64,000 nt of DNA from Lachnospiraceae bacterium (GCA_024404495.1 JAKSPT010000008.1:16706-80705), one strand, 5' to 3'. Shown: positions 34,402 to 43,276, counted from the stretch's first letter. A program made the numbers and translations. The notes: generated by a model from the sequence alone, not told the origin.

Positions 34402-36425
34402 CGACGATTCTGAACGCGGAGCTGTGGCTGCTGCCGATTTTGATCCTGATCCCTTTTCTCATCGTTTTCTGCGTTTTGGGCGCGAAGCGCGGTCCCGCGC
34501 GGGCGCTGATCTCGGTCGGGGCAACGCTGCTTTCGACCGCCGCGGCGTATTTTCTCGCGAAACTGCTTTCCCGTGCCGCCGCCTCCCGGATCGGACCGGT
34601 TTTGGGGTCTGCCGCGGATATCGGGAAAGTGCTTTCGGTTGATCCCGGATTCTTTTCCGCGGAAAGCCTGACCGGGGTTCTGGAATCGGTCGCGTCGGCG
34701 CTGATGAAGCCGGTTTTCTTCGTGCCGGTGCTTCTGATCACGGCGCTGATCGTCAAGGTGACGGTTTCGGTTTTGTGCAGGAAAATGGAAAAGCCGGAGA
34801 GCGGCGGTCAGCGTTTTGCCGGCGTTCTGATCTCGGCGTGCGACGCGGTGCTTCTTCTGCTGCTTCTGAACCTCCCGCTGTACGGGACGCTGAATCTGAT
34901 CGGCAGGGTGTCGGAGCCCGTCCTCCGTTACGCGGAGGCGGAAAACACGGTCCCGGAGGACGCCGCGCGATTCGCCGACCTGATCAGGAAAAACGGAATG
35001 GTCCGGCTGTACGGCAGCCCGGTGTGCGAAAAAGCCTTCGACCTTCTGACCTCCTTCCGTTACGACGGCAGGATGAATTCTCTCGGCAGATTTGCGAAAG
35101 ACGGCAGCACGGCAGCCGTCCGGTTTTCCGGTCTGAACGCCGACAGCTCTCCCGACGAGATCGCCGCGGCGCTGGCGGAGGGGAAGCTGCTTGTGGAAAA
35201 GCATCCCTTCGTTTCCGACTATGCCCTCGACCTGCTCGCGTCGGTACCGGATGATCCGGAAATGCCCTATCTGAAACCGTTCCGATCGTTTGCCGAAGAG
35301 ACGAGGAACTCCGGAAACCGGCAGGAAAACGTCGGCGCGCTCCTTTCCGCCGTGATGCGGGTGATCGGGACCGGAAACGAAATGAACGATTTCCGCGCGA
35401 TCGCCGAAAACGACGCGCTGATCGACGGGATCGTGTCGGATATCAACTCGACGAAAGAACTTTCGACGCTGAAAAACGATCTGATCGCCCTTTTCCTCGA
35501 ACAGACGCTCGGAGAGAATATGCCGGAGGCAATGAAAAGCCTGACCGACGGCTTTCGCCCGCTGACGGGGGACGAGATCGAAAAAGAAGCGCGTTCTTTC
35601 CGGCTGATCCTTTCCGCCGCTGCTTCCGCGTCGGAAGGAAAAGAGAAAATCGGAGCGGACGCGGCGGCAGACCTGATCGAAGGGCTTGCCCGTCATCCGC
35701 TGATCGGACCGGAAAAGACGGTAGACGTGATCACCGATCTGATCCGCTCGCAGGGCGGCACGATGGAGATCATTTCCGGCAGCAGTGCGATGGACGGCGT
35801 CAGAGAGGCGCTGACCGATACCGTGACCTCCGGGATCGAGGGAGGCTTCCGGTCTTATCTGGATTCGGTCTCGAACGCGGCGGAGGCAATGTCTGCGGTC
35901 GGAGACGGGGAAGCGGACAGCGAAGCGATGGAAAAACTGCTCGGTTCGGATCCCGTCGTGCTGAGAACGCTGAAAAAAAGCGTGACGCCCGATCTTCTGA
36001 CCGCGGTCGGCGTGCCGGAGGAGCTTTCGGCGAAGCTCGGCGGACTGTTTGAGGTGCTGTTTGACGAGATGGCGGCGGCGTCCGAACGGGGCGCCGATAC
36101 CGGAAAGGAAGCGGAAGCCATCACGGACGTGATGAGCGTGCTTGTCAACGCCGATGCCGCGGGTGCGAAGACCCTGACCGACGTGATCCCGGCTCCGGAA
36201 AGGCTTTTTGATCGGGTACTCGGCTCCGGGGTCCTGACGGCAACGCTGAACCGGTTGGTGCGGGACGAAAACGGTGCTTTCGTAAGCGACCCGCTCGGGT
36301 GCTTCGGCACGATGTCCGGAGAAGCGAAAAACGAGCTGAAGGAACGGCTTGAAAAGTACGGTATCGACAAGCCCGGTGCTTCCGAAGGCATCAAAGAACT
36401 GAAATACTTCTTCGGGATCGCGTGA
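34398..36425 (+). CDS. Large membrane protein with CvpA-like N-terminus
   Basis: 675 residues. The first about 180 hold four hydrophobic segments (about 10-30, 37-57, 108-128, 150-168) with the spacing and the [16 protein letters not shown] loop of CvpA family proteins; this is a tentative match. The remaining about 490 residues are predicted helical, acidic and Ala/Glu-rich with no cysteine motifs, presumably one large soluble domain. It starts within the end of RNase HI (ATGA overlap) and is followed by a terminator. No firm function. Confidence 0.65.
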   Translation: MTTILNAELWLLPILILIPFLIVFCVLGAKRGPARALISVGATLLSTAAAYFLAKLLSRAAASRIGPVLGSAADIGKVLSVDPGFFSAESLTGVLESVASALMKPVFFVPVLLITALIVKVTVSVLCRKMEKPESGGQRFAGVLISACDAVLLLLLLNLPLYGTLNLIGRVSEPVLRYAEAENTVPEDAARFADLIRKNGMVRLYGSPVCEKAFDLLTSFRYDGRMNSLGRFAKDGSTAAVRFSGLNADSSPDEIAAALAEGKLLVEKHPFVSDYALDLLASVPDDPEMPYLKPFRSFAEETRNSGNRQENVGALLSAVMRVIGTGNEMNDFRAIAENDALIDGIVSDINSTKELSTLKNDLIALFLEQTLGENMPEAMKSLTDGFRPLTGDEIEKEARSFRLILSAAASASEGKEKIGADAAADLIEGLARHPLIGPEKTVDVITDLIRSQGGTMEIISGSSAMDGVREALTDTVTSGIEGGFRSYLDSVSNAAEAMSAVGDGEADSEAMEKLLGSDPVVLRTLKKSVTPDLLTAVGVPEELSAKLGGLFEVLFDEMAAASERGADTGKEAEAITDVMSVLVNADAAGAKTLTDVIPAPERLFDRVLGSGVLTATLNRLVRDENGAFVSDPLGCFGTMSGEAKNELKERLEKYGIDKPGASEGIKELKYFFGIA

Positions 36426-36436
36426 AAACGCAAAAG

Positions 36437-36470
36437 AGGCTGCCGCATGTCAGTGCGGCAGCCTTTTTTA
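36437..36470 (+). terminator. Terminator after the CvpA-like gene
   Basis: 11-bp stem AGGCTGCCGCA (36437-36447) against TGCGGCAGCCT (36454-36464), 6-base loop, then T6. Read on the minus strand the stem is followed by TTTTG, so it may also serve the convergent phosphatase gene. Confidence 0.9.
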
Positions 36471-36501
36471 CGTTATGCGGGCATTCGGAACGGGATCCGG
36501 T

Positions 36502-37275
36502 TCAGTACAGAGCCGTGCCCTCCCAGTCCTCGGGCTTGGGGAAGCCCATGATCTTCGCGACGGTGGGCGCGATATCCATGATGGAGGCGGGATGCGGAAA
36601 CGCGGAGCCGGGTGCGAAATCCTTGCCGAGAGCGATGAGCGGGATGGTCATATCCTCGGGGATATCGGCGCCGTGGCCTCTGCCGTGACCGCCGTGGTCG
36701 GCGGTGATGAAGACCGAGTAGGAGGCGGGCAGGGAAGCGACGATGTCGTCGATGCACGCGGAGGCGTTTTTCACCGTTTCGAGATATTCGGGGCTCATCC
36801 AGCCGTATTTGTGACCCTTTTCATCGGTTTCACCGAGATAGAGGAAAACGAAATCGGGTTCCGCTTTCGCGATATACGCCTTCGCGGCGTCGGTGAGAAG
36901 GCGGTCGGAATCCTCGTTCGCGTGGAGATTGATGTAGAGCGAATAAGCGCAGTTCCCGGGGCTGCCGAGGTCGCGGAGCTGCTCCCAGTTATAGAACATG
37001 GCGTTTTTGGAGCCTGCCCACGCCGACGCCTGCAGGATGCCGGGCAGCGGGCGGACCATCGAGTGCCAGGTGTTGTCGAAGATGCCGTGGCGGTCGGAGG
37101 GGACCGAGTAGAAGAGGGAGGTGTGGCAGGGGAGGGTGATCGAGGGCATGATCGTATGCGCGGCGAAGTCGGAGGCACCCTTTTTCGCAAGGTCGGGCAG
37201 CGCGGTCGAGCCGCAGCTCATCACGCCGTCGGGACGCATACCGTCAACGAGGATCAGAAGAACTTTGTTTTCCAT
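36502..37275 (-). CDS. Alkaline phosphatase superfamily protein (nucleotide pyrophosphatase/phosphodiesterase type)
   Basis: 257 residues. KVLLILVDGMRPD (about residues 4-16) carries the first metal-binding Asp; MPSITLPCHTSLF (about 43-55) holds the nucleophile Thr/Ser region; LYLGETDEKGHKYG and FITADHGGHGRGH (about residue 197-209) supply the remaining Asp/His ligands. This is the type I phosphodiesterase/phosphopentomutase-like superfamily; there is no signal peptide, so it acts in the cytoplasm. Substrate unknown. AAAGGATA precedes the ATG on the minus strand. Confidence 0.87.
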   Translation of the reverse strand: MENKVLLILVDGMRPDGVMSCGSTALPDLAKKGASDFAAHTIMPSITLPCHTSLFYSVPSDRHGIFDNTWHSMVRPLPGILQASAWAGSKNAMFYNWEQLRDLGSPGNCAYSLYINLHANEDSDRLLTDAAKAYIAKAEPDFVFLYLGETDEKGHKYGWMSPEYLETVKNASACIDDIVASLPASYSVFITADHGGHGRGHGADIPEDMTIPLIALGKDFAPGSAFPHPASIMDIAPTVAKIMGFPKPEDWEGTALY

Positions 37276-37311
37276 AATGTCTATCCTTTCCGTTCGGAAA
37301 TATCCGCTTTC

Positions 37312-37340
37312 AGTATAGCACGGAACCGCCGAAAAAGCAA
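37312..37340 (-). promoter_or_regulatory. Probable promoter of the phosphatase gene
   Basis: Minus-strand TATACT (37312-37317) with TTGCTT (37335-37340) 17 bases upstream. The -10 is good, the -35 is weak. Confidence 0.6.
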
Positions 37341-37419
37341 GGGCTTCCCGCAGAACACGGAAAAAACCGCGTTTTGCGAAAAAAACCTTGATTTTTCAAA
37401 AGAAAATCGAAAAAAGGTC

Positions 37420-37471
37420 TTGCAAAATATTGAAAGTTGCGGTAAAATAAACTGTAACTATAATGTATAAT
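37420..37471 (+). promoter_or_regulatory. Promoter region of efp
   Basis: TTGCAA (37420-37425), 17-bp spacer, TAAAAT (37443-37448). Two more -10-like TATAAT hexamers follow at 37459-37464 and 37466-37471; the first has TTGCGG at 16-bp spacing. Several start sites are possible. Confidence 0.7.
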
Positions 37472-37503
37472 GTAGTAATATCTTTTTTGGAGGAATCAAT
37501 ATT

Positions 37504-38061
37504 ATGGTAGTAGCCGGCGATTTCAAGAACGGCCTTACGTTTGAAATGGAAGGTCAGGTCATGCAGGTCATCGAGTTCCAGCACGTGAAACCGGGCAAGG
37601 GCGCGGCGTTCGTCCGCACCAAGCTCAAGAACGTCATTTCCGGAGCCGTGATCGAAAAGACCTTCAGCCCGACCGACAAATTCGAGAACGCTTACGTTGA
37701 GCGTAAAGAGATGCAGTATCTCTACAACGACGGCGATCTGTGGTATTTCATGGATATGGAATCCTACGAGCAGATCCCCGTTTCGTCCGACCTCCTCGGC
37801 GACAACTTCAAGTTCGTCAAGGAAGAAATGATGTGCAAGCTGATGTCCTACAAGGGCAAGGTCTTTGCCGTTGAGCCCCCCATGTTCGTTGAACTGGTCG
37901 TCACCGACACCGAGCCCGGCTTCAAGGGCGATACCGCTACCGGTACCACCAAGCCCGCTACCCTCGAGACCGGTGCGCAGATCAAGGTCCCGCTCTTCAT
38001 TGATATCGGCACCAAGATCCGCATCGACACCCGTACCGGAGAGTATCTGGAACGTGCCTGA
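37504..38061 (+). CDS. efp: Elongation factor P
   Basis: 185 residues. EF-P relieves ribosome stalling at polyproline. Three OB-like domains are intact, and the domain I loop [15 protein letters not shown] (about residues 29-43) carries the modifiable Lys at the tip. FLDMESY-like [10 protein letters not shown] and [18 protein letters not shown] (domain III) are standard. GGAGG lies 13 bases before ATG 37504. Several predicted proteins nearby are Pro-rich (38.5 and 46.2 kb), for which EF-P would matter. Confidence 0.97.
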   Translation: MVVAGDFKNGLTFEMEGQVMQVIEFQHVKPGKGAAFVRTKLKNVISGAVIEKTFSPTDKFENAYVERKEMQYLYNDGDLWYFMDMESYEQIPVSSDLLGDNFKFVKEEMMCKLMSYKGKVFAVEPPMFVELVVTDTEPGFKGDTATGTTKPATLETGAQIKVPLFIDIGTKIRIDTRTGEYLERA

Positions 38062-38088
38062 GCCCCAACCGGGAGAAGGAGAACAGAG

Positions 38089-38448
38089 ATGGACGTCTCG
38101 AAAAAGGTTGCTTATCTGAAGGGTCTTCTCGACGGTCTGCAGCTCGACGAGAGCAAGCCGGAATCCAAGGTCTTCCGCGCCATCGCGGACGTTCTGGAAT
38201 CCTGCGCGGATGAGATCGAAGCGCTGAACGTGGAAGCGGAACGCGTTGACGATTATCTGGACGAGCTGGATCACGACCTCGGCGATATCGAATCCGTCGT
38301 TTTCGATATGGACGACGACGATGATGACGATGACGAGGATTACGAGTACGACTTCGAGGACGAAGACGATTCCGAGGATGACGACGAGCTTTGCGGCGGC
38401 GATTGCGACGACTGCAATATGTGCGGCGGCACCGAGGAAAACGAGTGA
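38089..38448 (+). CDS. CD1247 N-terminal-domain-like acidic protein
   Basis: 119 residues, 27 bases after efp. The first about 65 residues are a helical bundle, VAYLKGLLDGLQLDESKPES being typical of the family annotated in Clostridia as CD1247 N-terminal domain, often placed next to efp. From about residue 73 there is a run of eight to nine Asp, then Asp/Glu-rich sequence, ending in CGGDCDDCNMCGG (about residue 102-114) with four cysteines that could bind a metal. Function unknown. Confidence 0.72.
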   Translation: MDVSKKVAYLKGLLDGLQLDESKPESKVFRAIADVLESCADEIEALNVEAERVDDYLDELDHDLGDIESVVFDMDDDDDDDDEDYEYDFEDEDDSEDDDELCGGDCDDCNMCGGTEENE

Positions 38449-38464
38449 TTCTTTGAATCAAACG

Positions 38465-38497
38465 AGCGGCGGCAGGAATCTGCCGCCGCTTTTCGGT
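38465..38497 (+). terminator. Terminator after the CD1247-like gene
   Basis: 11-bp stem AGCGGCGGCAG (38465-38475) against CTGCCGCCGCT (38480-38490), GAAT loop, then TTTTCGGTTTATT. Confidence 0.9.
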
Positions 38498-38516
38498 TTA
38501 TTGTGAAAGGATTTCT

Positions 38517-40037
38517 ATGAAAAAGAAACTTTGGGCGCTTGCCGTAACGGCGGCGTTCGTTCTGATCGCCGGGTGCCTCCTCGCGGGCGCCTCGGGAATG
38601 CGGATCTACGCCGCCGAGGCGAAGGACCTGACCGCGTCGGCGACGATCGCCCCCTCCGACTGGAACTGGGTGATCCGCAACGGGCAGGAAAACGGCGCGG
38701 CGAATCTCCCCGCCGGGACGGTACTGACCGTTTCCTCCCCCGAGCCGGTCGGCGGGCTGTATCTCGTTTTCGATACCGCCGTTTCGTGGACGCTCGGCAC
38801 CCCTGCCGGAAGCGAGCAGCGCGGGCAGGACGGCTTTCTGCACGAATACGTTCCCGTAAACGGGGCAAAGGAGCTGACGCTTTCTTTCCCGGAGGGGGCG
38901 GAGCTCTGCGAGATCACCGTGCTTTCCGAGGGGACGCTTCCCGACCGCATTCAGGTCTGGAAGAAGAACGATTCGGTCTGCGATCTGCTTCTGATCTCGA
39001 CCCACGCGGACGACGAGCAGCTCTTTTTCGCGGGCGTGCTTCCGTGGTATGCCGGGGAATGCGGCTACGAGGTGCAGGTCGCGTATTTCACCAACCACCG
39101 CGGGTGGGAAAAGTACCGTCAGCACGAGCAGCTCAACGGGCTGTGGACGGTCGGGGTGACCCGTTATCCGGTCTTCGGCGATCTGCCCGACTATTGGGAC
39201 GGAACGACGAAAACGCTTCAGTTCGGCTACGACACCTCGGCGTGGAACGGCTTTTCCAAAGAAAAACTGGTCGGCTTTCAGACCGGGCTGCTCCGGCGCT
39301 TTCAGCCGCTCGTCGTAGTCGGGCAGGACGTGAACGGGGAATACGGTCACCCGCAGCATCAGGTGAACGTCGATACCCTCCGTCAGGCGCTTGAGATCTC
39401 GGCGGACGCTTCCAAATACCCCGAGAGCGCCGAAAAGTACGGGACGTGGGACGTTCCGAAGGCGTATCTGCACCTTTGGAGTGAACATCAGATCACGATG
39501 GATTGGGACCGCCCGATCGCGAAATTCGGCGGGAAAACGGCGTATGAAATGACGAAGCTCGGCTACGCCTGCCACCTTTCGCAGCAGTACACGTGGTTTA
39601 CCCGCTGGCTGAACGGGGACGACGGCTCGTTCACCTCGGCAAAGCAGATCGGGGATTATTCCCCCTGTCTGTGGGGACTTTACCGCACGACGGTCGGGTA
39701 CGACGAGGTCGGCGGGGATTTCTTCGAGCATCTGTACGCGCGCGGCTTTGAGCCGGTCGAAACCGAGCCGGAGACCGAGCCCGCGACAGAACCCGAAACC
39801 GTCCCCGAAACCGTTCCCGTGACCGAACCGGCGACGGAACCCGTGACCGCGCCCGAAACGGCGCCCGGCACCGCTCCCGTGAGCGGGGAAGAGACGCTCC
39901 CCGGCACGGAGAGCACGAAGGAGCCGGAAACCGAACCTCAAAACGCGGGCTCGCGCGGCACGGCGCTGATCCTCTTTCTCCTCTCGGCGATCCTCGTCTT
40001 CGGCGGGATCCTGCTCTACGTGAACCGGAGAAGATAA
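38517..40037 (+). CDS. Secreted PIG-L family deacetylase on a Thr/Glu/Pro stalk
   Basis: 506 residues. A signal peptide (about residues 1-32) leads to an exported protein. After a beta-rich N-terminal region comes the PIG-L/LmbE N-acetylglucosaminyl deacetylase domain: STHADDEQLF with zinc ligands His163 and Asp166, and GHPQH with His278/His281. A stalk rich in TEP, TVPE and APE units spans about residues 418-478; a C-terminal transmembrane helix (about 481-502) and basic VNRRR end anchor it. It probably deacetylates a surface sugar. GAAAGG precedes the ATG. A decayed copy of its 3' end lies at 40.5-40.7 kb. Confidence 0.88.
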   Translation: MKKKLWALAVTAAFVLIAGCLLAGASGMRIYAAEAKDLTASATIAPSDWNWVIRNGQENGAANLPAGTVLTVSSPEPVGGLYLVFDTAVSWTLGTPAGSEQRGQDGFLHEYVPVNGAKELTLSFPEGAELCEITVLSEGTLPDRIQVWKKNDSVCDLLLISTHADDEQLFFAGVLPWYAGECGYEVQVAYFTNHRGWEKYRQHEQLNGLWTVGVTRYPVFGDLPDYWDGTTKTLQFGYDTSAWNGFSKEKLVGFQTGLLRRFQPLVVVGQDVNGEYGHPQHQVNVDTLRQALEISADASKYPESAEKYGTWDVPKAYLHLWSEHQITMDWDRPIAKFGGKTAYEMTKLGYACHLSQQYTWFTRWLNGDDGSFTSAKQIGDYSPCLWGLYRTTVGYDEVGGDFFEHLYARGFEPVETEPETEPATEPETVPETVPVTEPATEPVTAPETAPGTAPVSGEETLPGTESTKEPETEPQNAGSRGTALILFLLSAILVFGGILLYVNRRR

Positions 40038-40043
40038 AACGGT

Positions 40044-40535
40044 ATGAAAAGAACCGAAATCTTCGGAGAGAATGATTCCGGGGAATGGACGGACAGCCGG
40101 ACGGGGTGCAGAGCGGCCATCCTCAAAGACGGCAAAATTCTGCTTTCCTGTGAATCAAAAACGGGAATCCGGACGCTCCCGGGCGACGGTCTCGAAGCGA
40201 ACGAAAGCGCGGAAGACTGCTGTATCAGAGAGATCGCCGAGGAGACCGGGGTATTGGTAAGACCGACCGATTGCTTTCTTGAAATTGACGAGTATTACGG
40301 GGACCGGAAATGGATCAGCTTCTATTTCCTCTGCGAGATCGTCGGGGAAACGTCCATGCGTCTGACGGCGGCGGAGCAGGCACGCGGTATGGAGCCGAAA
40401 TGGGTGGACCTGAAGGAAGCAGAAGCGGTCTTTGCCGCGTATTCTTCTTACGCCGGAACCGACGAAGATCGCAGAGGAATGTATCTGCGGGAGCATACGG
40501 CGCTCCTCACGCTGAAAGAATTTTTGCAAAAATGA
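40044..40535 (+). CDS. Nudix hydrolase
   Basis: 163 residues. The Nudix catalytic helix reads NESAEDCCIREIAEETGV (about residue 53-70) with REIAEETG fully conserved; the upstream Gly of the canonical box is displaced by one residue (GDGLE). It would hydrolyse a nucleoside diphosphate linked to another moiety. It follows the PIG-L stop by six bases and may share its transcript. Substrate unknown. Confidence 0.88.
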   Translation: MKRTEIFGENDSGEWTDSRTGCRAAILKDGKILLSCESKTGIRTLPGDGLEANESAEDCCIREIAEETGVLVRPTDCFLEIDEYYGDRKWISFYFLCEIVGETSMRLTAAEQARGMEPKWVDLKEAEAVFAAYSSYAGTDEDRRGMYLREHTALLTLKEFLQK

Positions 40536-40551
40536 GACGGCTTCAGTTTAC

Positions 40552-40692
40552 CGAAAAGCGACAGAACTCGCGACGGATGCCATAACGGAGACGGTGACCG
40601 AAAACGAAAAGGCGCTGATCCTTTTCCCTCATTCAGCGATTCCCGCCTTCGGGGAAATATTGCTTTAAGTGAACCGCGAAGATATAAAACAA
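40552..40692 (+). pseudogene. Decayed duplicate of the 3' end of the PIG-L deacetylase gene
   Basis: In one frame this stretch encodes ATELATDAITETVTENEK then ALILFPHSAIPAFGEILL, a stop, and VNRED. It mirrors the end of the intact protein (Thr/Glu stalk, ALILFLLSAILVFGGILLY, VNRRR). At DNA level GGCGCTGATCCT (40611-40622) matches 39962-39973 and GTGAACCG (40669-40676) matches the end near 40020. There is no start codon, an in-frame TAA interrupts it and the signal and catalytic domains are missing, so it is a non-functional remnant. Confidence 0.7.
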
Positions 40693-40715
40693 GCTGGACA
40701 GTCACGATCCAAAAC

Positions 40716-40749
40716 AAACCGCCCGCCGAAACTTTCGGCGGGCGGTTTT
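40716..40749. terminator. Bidirectional terminator between Nudix and DUF4062 genes
   Basis: 13-bp arms CCGCCCGCCGAAA (40719-40731) and TTTCGGCGGGCGG (40733-40745), flanked by AAA on the left and T4 on the right. Serves the + transcript and, read backward with TTTGTTTTGG, the minus-strand DUF4062 gene. Confidence 0.88.
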
Positions 40750-40811
40750 CCGCTCGTGGTAATTATTTCACACCCAGAATGAGGAGGCGTCTGCTCCGGT
40801 ATGACAATCAA

Positions 40812-41840
40812 TTATTCTATTCGTTTTGCTGAAAGTTGAATAAGTACGGCTCTCCCTGTTTCTGTAAGAACATATTTACTTGAGTTAGAACAATCAAATT
40901 CATTATTGTGCATCGGATGGCGGACTTCAATATAATTCAATGCTATAAACTGAACGAGTATTTCACCAATAGAAGCTTCCGAAATTTCCATAAACTGGTT
41001 TTTCTTGAAGTTGTTTATTCTCTCATCATTTTCCAAATGGCTGATATATTCGTCTCTTCCACTTATAAGCAATGCTTTTTCAATGGAATACCTGATGGTT
41101 TCCTCAATCAATGGTGGACCGATTAGTTTCAATATATCATTCCACGACATTGGGACAGAGAGACTATCAACGCTGTACGTTGCTCCTCGATTATAGACAT
41201 CATATTTAACATTTGTTATAGCTTCTCCTGAGGCTAACCTATAATTTAATTCTGCAGAGTCTTTTTTTTCATTTATGGTTCTTAATTCACGGTTCTCTTC
41301 ATACAACTCTGTTATTTTTAACAGCGATTTTTCTGAGGGTATCGTATCAGCGCGAACCCATCCAATGGCGGGATGACGTTTAATGAGTTGAATCATGCTC
41401 CGAGATACTAAACCAGCCAACTGTTCTTTACTGTTCCAGAATTTACACAGCTTGTTTTTAGCCAAGCTGTGAAAACCAAGTAATTTTGAAATAATCTGAT
41501 CATCGTGTTCGCGTTTTTCGTCGGGAAGCTTGAAAATATCCTCACGAATAAATGATATTACCGGAATATTTTTTTCTGTTGCATATTTGAATTCCAATTC
41601 CGTATAGCTCAGTCCACTTTTGCTAATACTTCCGTATCTTCCGGCTAAAATCAAAACATAATAGTCGCATTCATCAATCACGCTTTTTATAAATTCAAAC
41701 TGTTCATCGTCTGCAGCAGGGAACAGTTCCATTCCACATGGAATACAATCCATTTCTAACAGCGCTTGCATTACTTCTTTACGTTCTTCCTTCAAATCCT
41801 GATAAGTCGAACTCACAAAAACGGTATACTTTTTCTCCAT
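40812..41840 (-). CDS. DUF4062 domain-containing protein, AT-rich and probably acquired
   Basis: 342 residues. The N-terminal domain begins YTVFVSSTYQDLKEERKEV (about residues 5-23), the signature of DUF4062, followed by DYYVLILAGRYGS (about 59-71) and SYTELEFKYA. DUF4062 is a Rossmann-like, TIR-like domain often fused to effector or sensor domains in predicted conflict systems; here the C-terminal about 180 residues contain no recognised domain, ending in a winged-helix-like segment (VLTETGRAVLIQL). Base composition is about one-third to two-fifths G+C by eye, against about 60 % in neighbours. Strong GGGAGGAG ribosome binding site. It stands alone between Nudix and rbfA. Confidence 0.85.
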   Translation of the reverse strand: MEKKYTVFVSSTYQDLKEERKEVMQALLEMDCIPCGMELFPAADDEQFEFIKSVIDECDYYVLILAGRYGSISKSGLSYTELEFKYATEKNIPVISFIREDIFKLPDEKREHDDQIISKLLGFHSLAKNKLCKFWNSKEQLAGLVSRSMIQLIKRHPAIGWVRADTIPSEKSLLKITELYEENRELRTINEKKDSAELNYRLASGEAITNVKYDVYNRGATYSVDSLSVPMSWNDILKLIGPPLIEETIRYSIEKALLISGRDEYISHLENDERINNFKKNQFMEISEASIGEILVQFIALNYIEVRHPMHNNEFDCSNSSKYVLTETGRAVLIQLSAKRIE

Positions 41841-41900
41841 TGATAAACTCCTCCCAAATGAATCAAAAACGCGATAGTAAATTGACCGTAATAATGATTA

Positions 41901-41923
41901 TCCGCACATACTCTCTCTGCGGA
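41901..41923 (-). promoter_or_regulatory. Small hairpin directly after rbfA
   Basis: TCCGCA (41901-41906) and TGCGGA (41918-41923) form a 6-bp stem immediately downstream of the rbfA stop on the minus strand. No T-run follows, so termination is doubtful and rbfA may read into the DUF4062 gene. Confidence 0.4.
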
Positions 41924-41924
41924 A

Positions 41925-42323
41925 TCAGTTCTTTTCTGCTTCTTCTGCCGGCTCCGTCTCCTCCGGCTTATCGACGAGGTCGGCGGCGACCGATTTCAGC
42001 AGCTCGTTGATGTGCGCGCCGTGACGGATCGAGTCGTCCTCGACGAAGGTCAGCTCGGGCGTGATGCGCAGGTTCATCGTCTGTGCGAGGCGGGAGCGGA
42101 TCAGCCCCGCGGCGCTCTTCAGCCCGGCGGCGACGTCCTTCCCGTCATACTTCTGCGAAAAATAGGAATAGAAGACCTTTGCGAATTTCAGATCCGCCGT
42201 GCAGTCCACGGCGACGATGCTGACGAGCGAATTCGCGACGCGCGGGTCCTTGACCGTCCGGAGAATTCCGGAGAGGGTGCGCGCCATTTCCTCGTCGATT
42301 TTGCCTTTTCTGTAGCTTGCCAT
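41925..42323 (-). CDS. rbfA: Ribosome-binding factor A
   Basis: 132 residues from ATG 42323 (CGGAG six bases upstream on the minus strand). RbfA is a KH-like factor for 30S maturation. Family blocks: KIDEEMARTLSGILRTVKDP, KFAKVFYSYF and PELTFVEDDSIRHGAHINEL (about residue 91-110). The C-terminus is a Glu-rich tail. It is outside the usual nusA-infB operon, standing alone. Confidence 0.94.
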   Translation of the reverse strand: MASYRKGKIDEEMARTLSGILRTVKDPRVANSLVSIVAVDCTADLKFAKVFYSYFSQKYDGKDVAAGLKSAAGLIRSRLAQTMNLRITPELTFVEDDSIRHGAHINELLKSVAADLVDKPEETEPAEEAEKN

Positions 42324-42418
42324 TGTTTTTTCTCCGTTCTGCCGCTTGGATTCCCGCAAAAACGTGCGGCGCGGCGATGTAATAATATTGTTTGCGTTTC
42401 CCGGAAAAGAGGGAAGCG

Positions 42419-43201
42419 TCAGGTTTCCTTATCCACGATCGGGTAAAGCTGGATCATATTGCCGCCGTCGATCGCGAGCTCGGCGCCGGTCGTGAAGGGC
42501 GCGTGCGCGGCGAAATACCAGACGCCCTCTGCGATATCCGAGAAGTCGGCGGCGTCGCCGAGCGGCGGATAGCAGGAAAGCGCGTGGCGGCAGTCGTTGT
42601 AGTTGTTCTGCCAGCGGTCGGTCTTGATCATGCCGGGCAGGACGGCGTTGACCCGGATGTTGTATTTGCCGAGGTCGAGCGCGAGCGCGCGCATCATGCC
42701 GAGCTGCGCGGATTTCGAGGTGGAATAGGCGATGCGGTCGGGGATGGCGCGGTAGGCGGTGTTCGAGTTGATGAAAACGACCGAACCGCGCTTCTTTTCG
42801 ACCATCCGCTTCGCCGCCTCCTGAATAATGGCGTAGTCGGCGACGACGTTGGTGTTGATGACGTTGATGAAATCCGAAAGCGGGTTTTTGAAGATCTGCT
42901 GCCGGATGCCGAGATTGGCGGCGTTCAGCACGACGCAGTCGACGAAGACGTTCCTTCGGTCGAGATCGGCAAAGATCTCCGCGATGCGGCTTTCGTTCAC
43001 CGTGTTGTCTTCGAGGACGAGGTCGAACTGATAGCCGCTGACGTTGATCCCCGGATATTCCGCCCGGAGGTCGATCGCCGCCTTTTCGACCTTTTCGCGC
43101 GAACGGCTCGTGATGACGACGTCCCAACCCTCCGAGGCGAATTTTCTTGCCACGCCGAAGCCCGTATTGGTGACGGCGCCCGTGATAAATACCGTGCTCA
43201 T
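42419..43201 (-). CDS. Short-chain dehydrogenase/reductase with an atypical Gly-rich loop
   Basis: 260 residues from ATG 43201 (GGGAGAG four bases upstream). Catalytic SDR residues are present: NSNTAY (Ser) and AYSTSKSAQLGMM (Tyr-x3-Lys, about residues 157-169), and VNAVLPGMIKTDRW follows. The dinucleotide loop reads TGAVTNTGFG, two residues longer than the usual TGxxxGxG. An alternative ATG at 43258 also has a ribosome binding site, but it would lie at the very 5' end of the transcript from the -10 at 43271-43276. Substrate unknown. Confidence 0.85.
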   Translation of the reverse strand: MSTVFITGAVTNTGFGVARKFASEGWDVVITSRSREKVEKAAIDLRAEYPGINVSGYQFDLVLEDNTVNESRIAEIFADLDRRNVFVDCVVLNAANLGIRQQIFKNPLSDFINVINTNVVADYAIIQEAAKRMVEKKRGSVVFINSNTAYRAIPDRIAYSTSKSAQLGMMRALALDLGKYNIRVNAVLPGMIKTDRWQNNYNDCRHALSCYPPLGDAADFSDIAEGVWYFAAHAPFTTGAELAIDGGNMIQLYPIVDKET

Positions 43202-43270
43202 GGTGCTCTCCCTGCCGTTTTCGGCGCCGGAACCGGTGCGGAAGACGGCTTTTTTCATATTCTTTCCTCT

Positions 43271-43276
43271 ATTATA
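43271..43276 (-). promoter_or_regulatory. Extended -10 of the SDR promoter
   Basis: Minus-strand GTGGTATAAT places TATAAT at 43271-43276; no good -35 at 16-18 bases. Divergent from the promoter at 43317-43345. Confidence 0.55.

Noticed and set aside
40044..40535. Treating the displaced Gly in the Nudix box as loss of function
   Set aside because: The catalytic REIAEETG helix is intact and one-residue variation before it is tolerated in the family.
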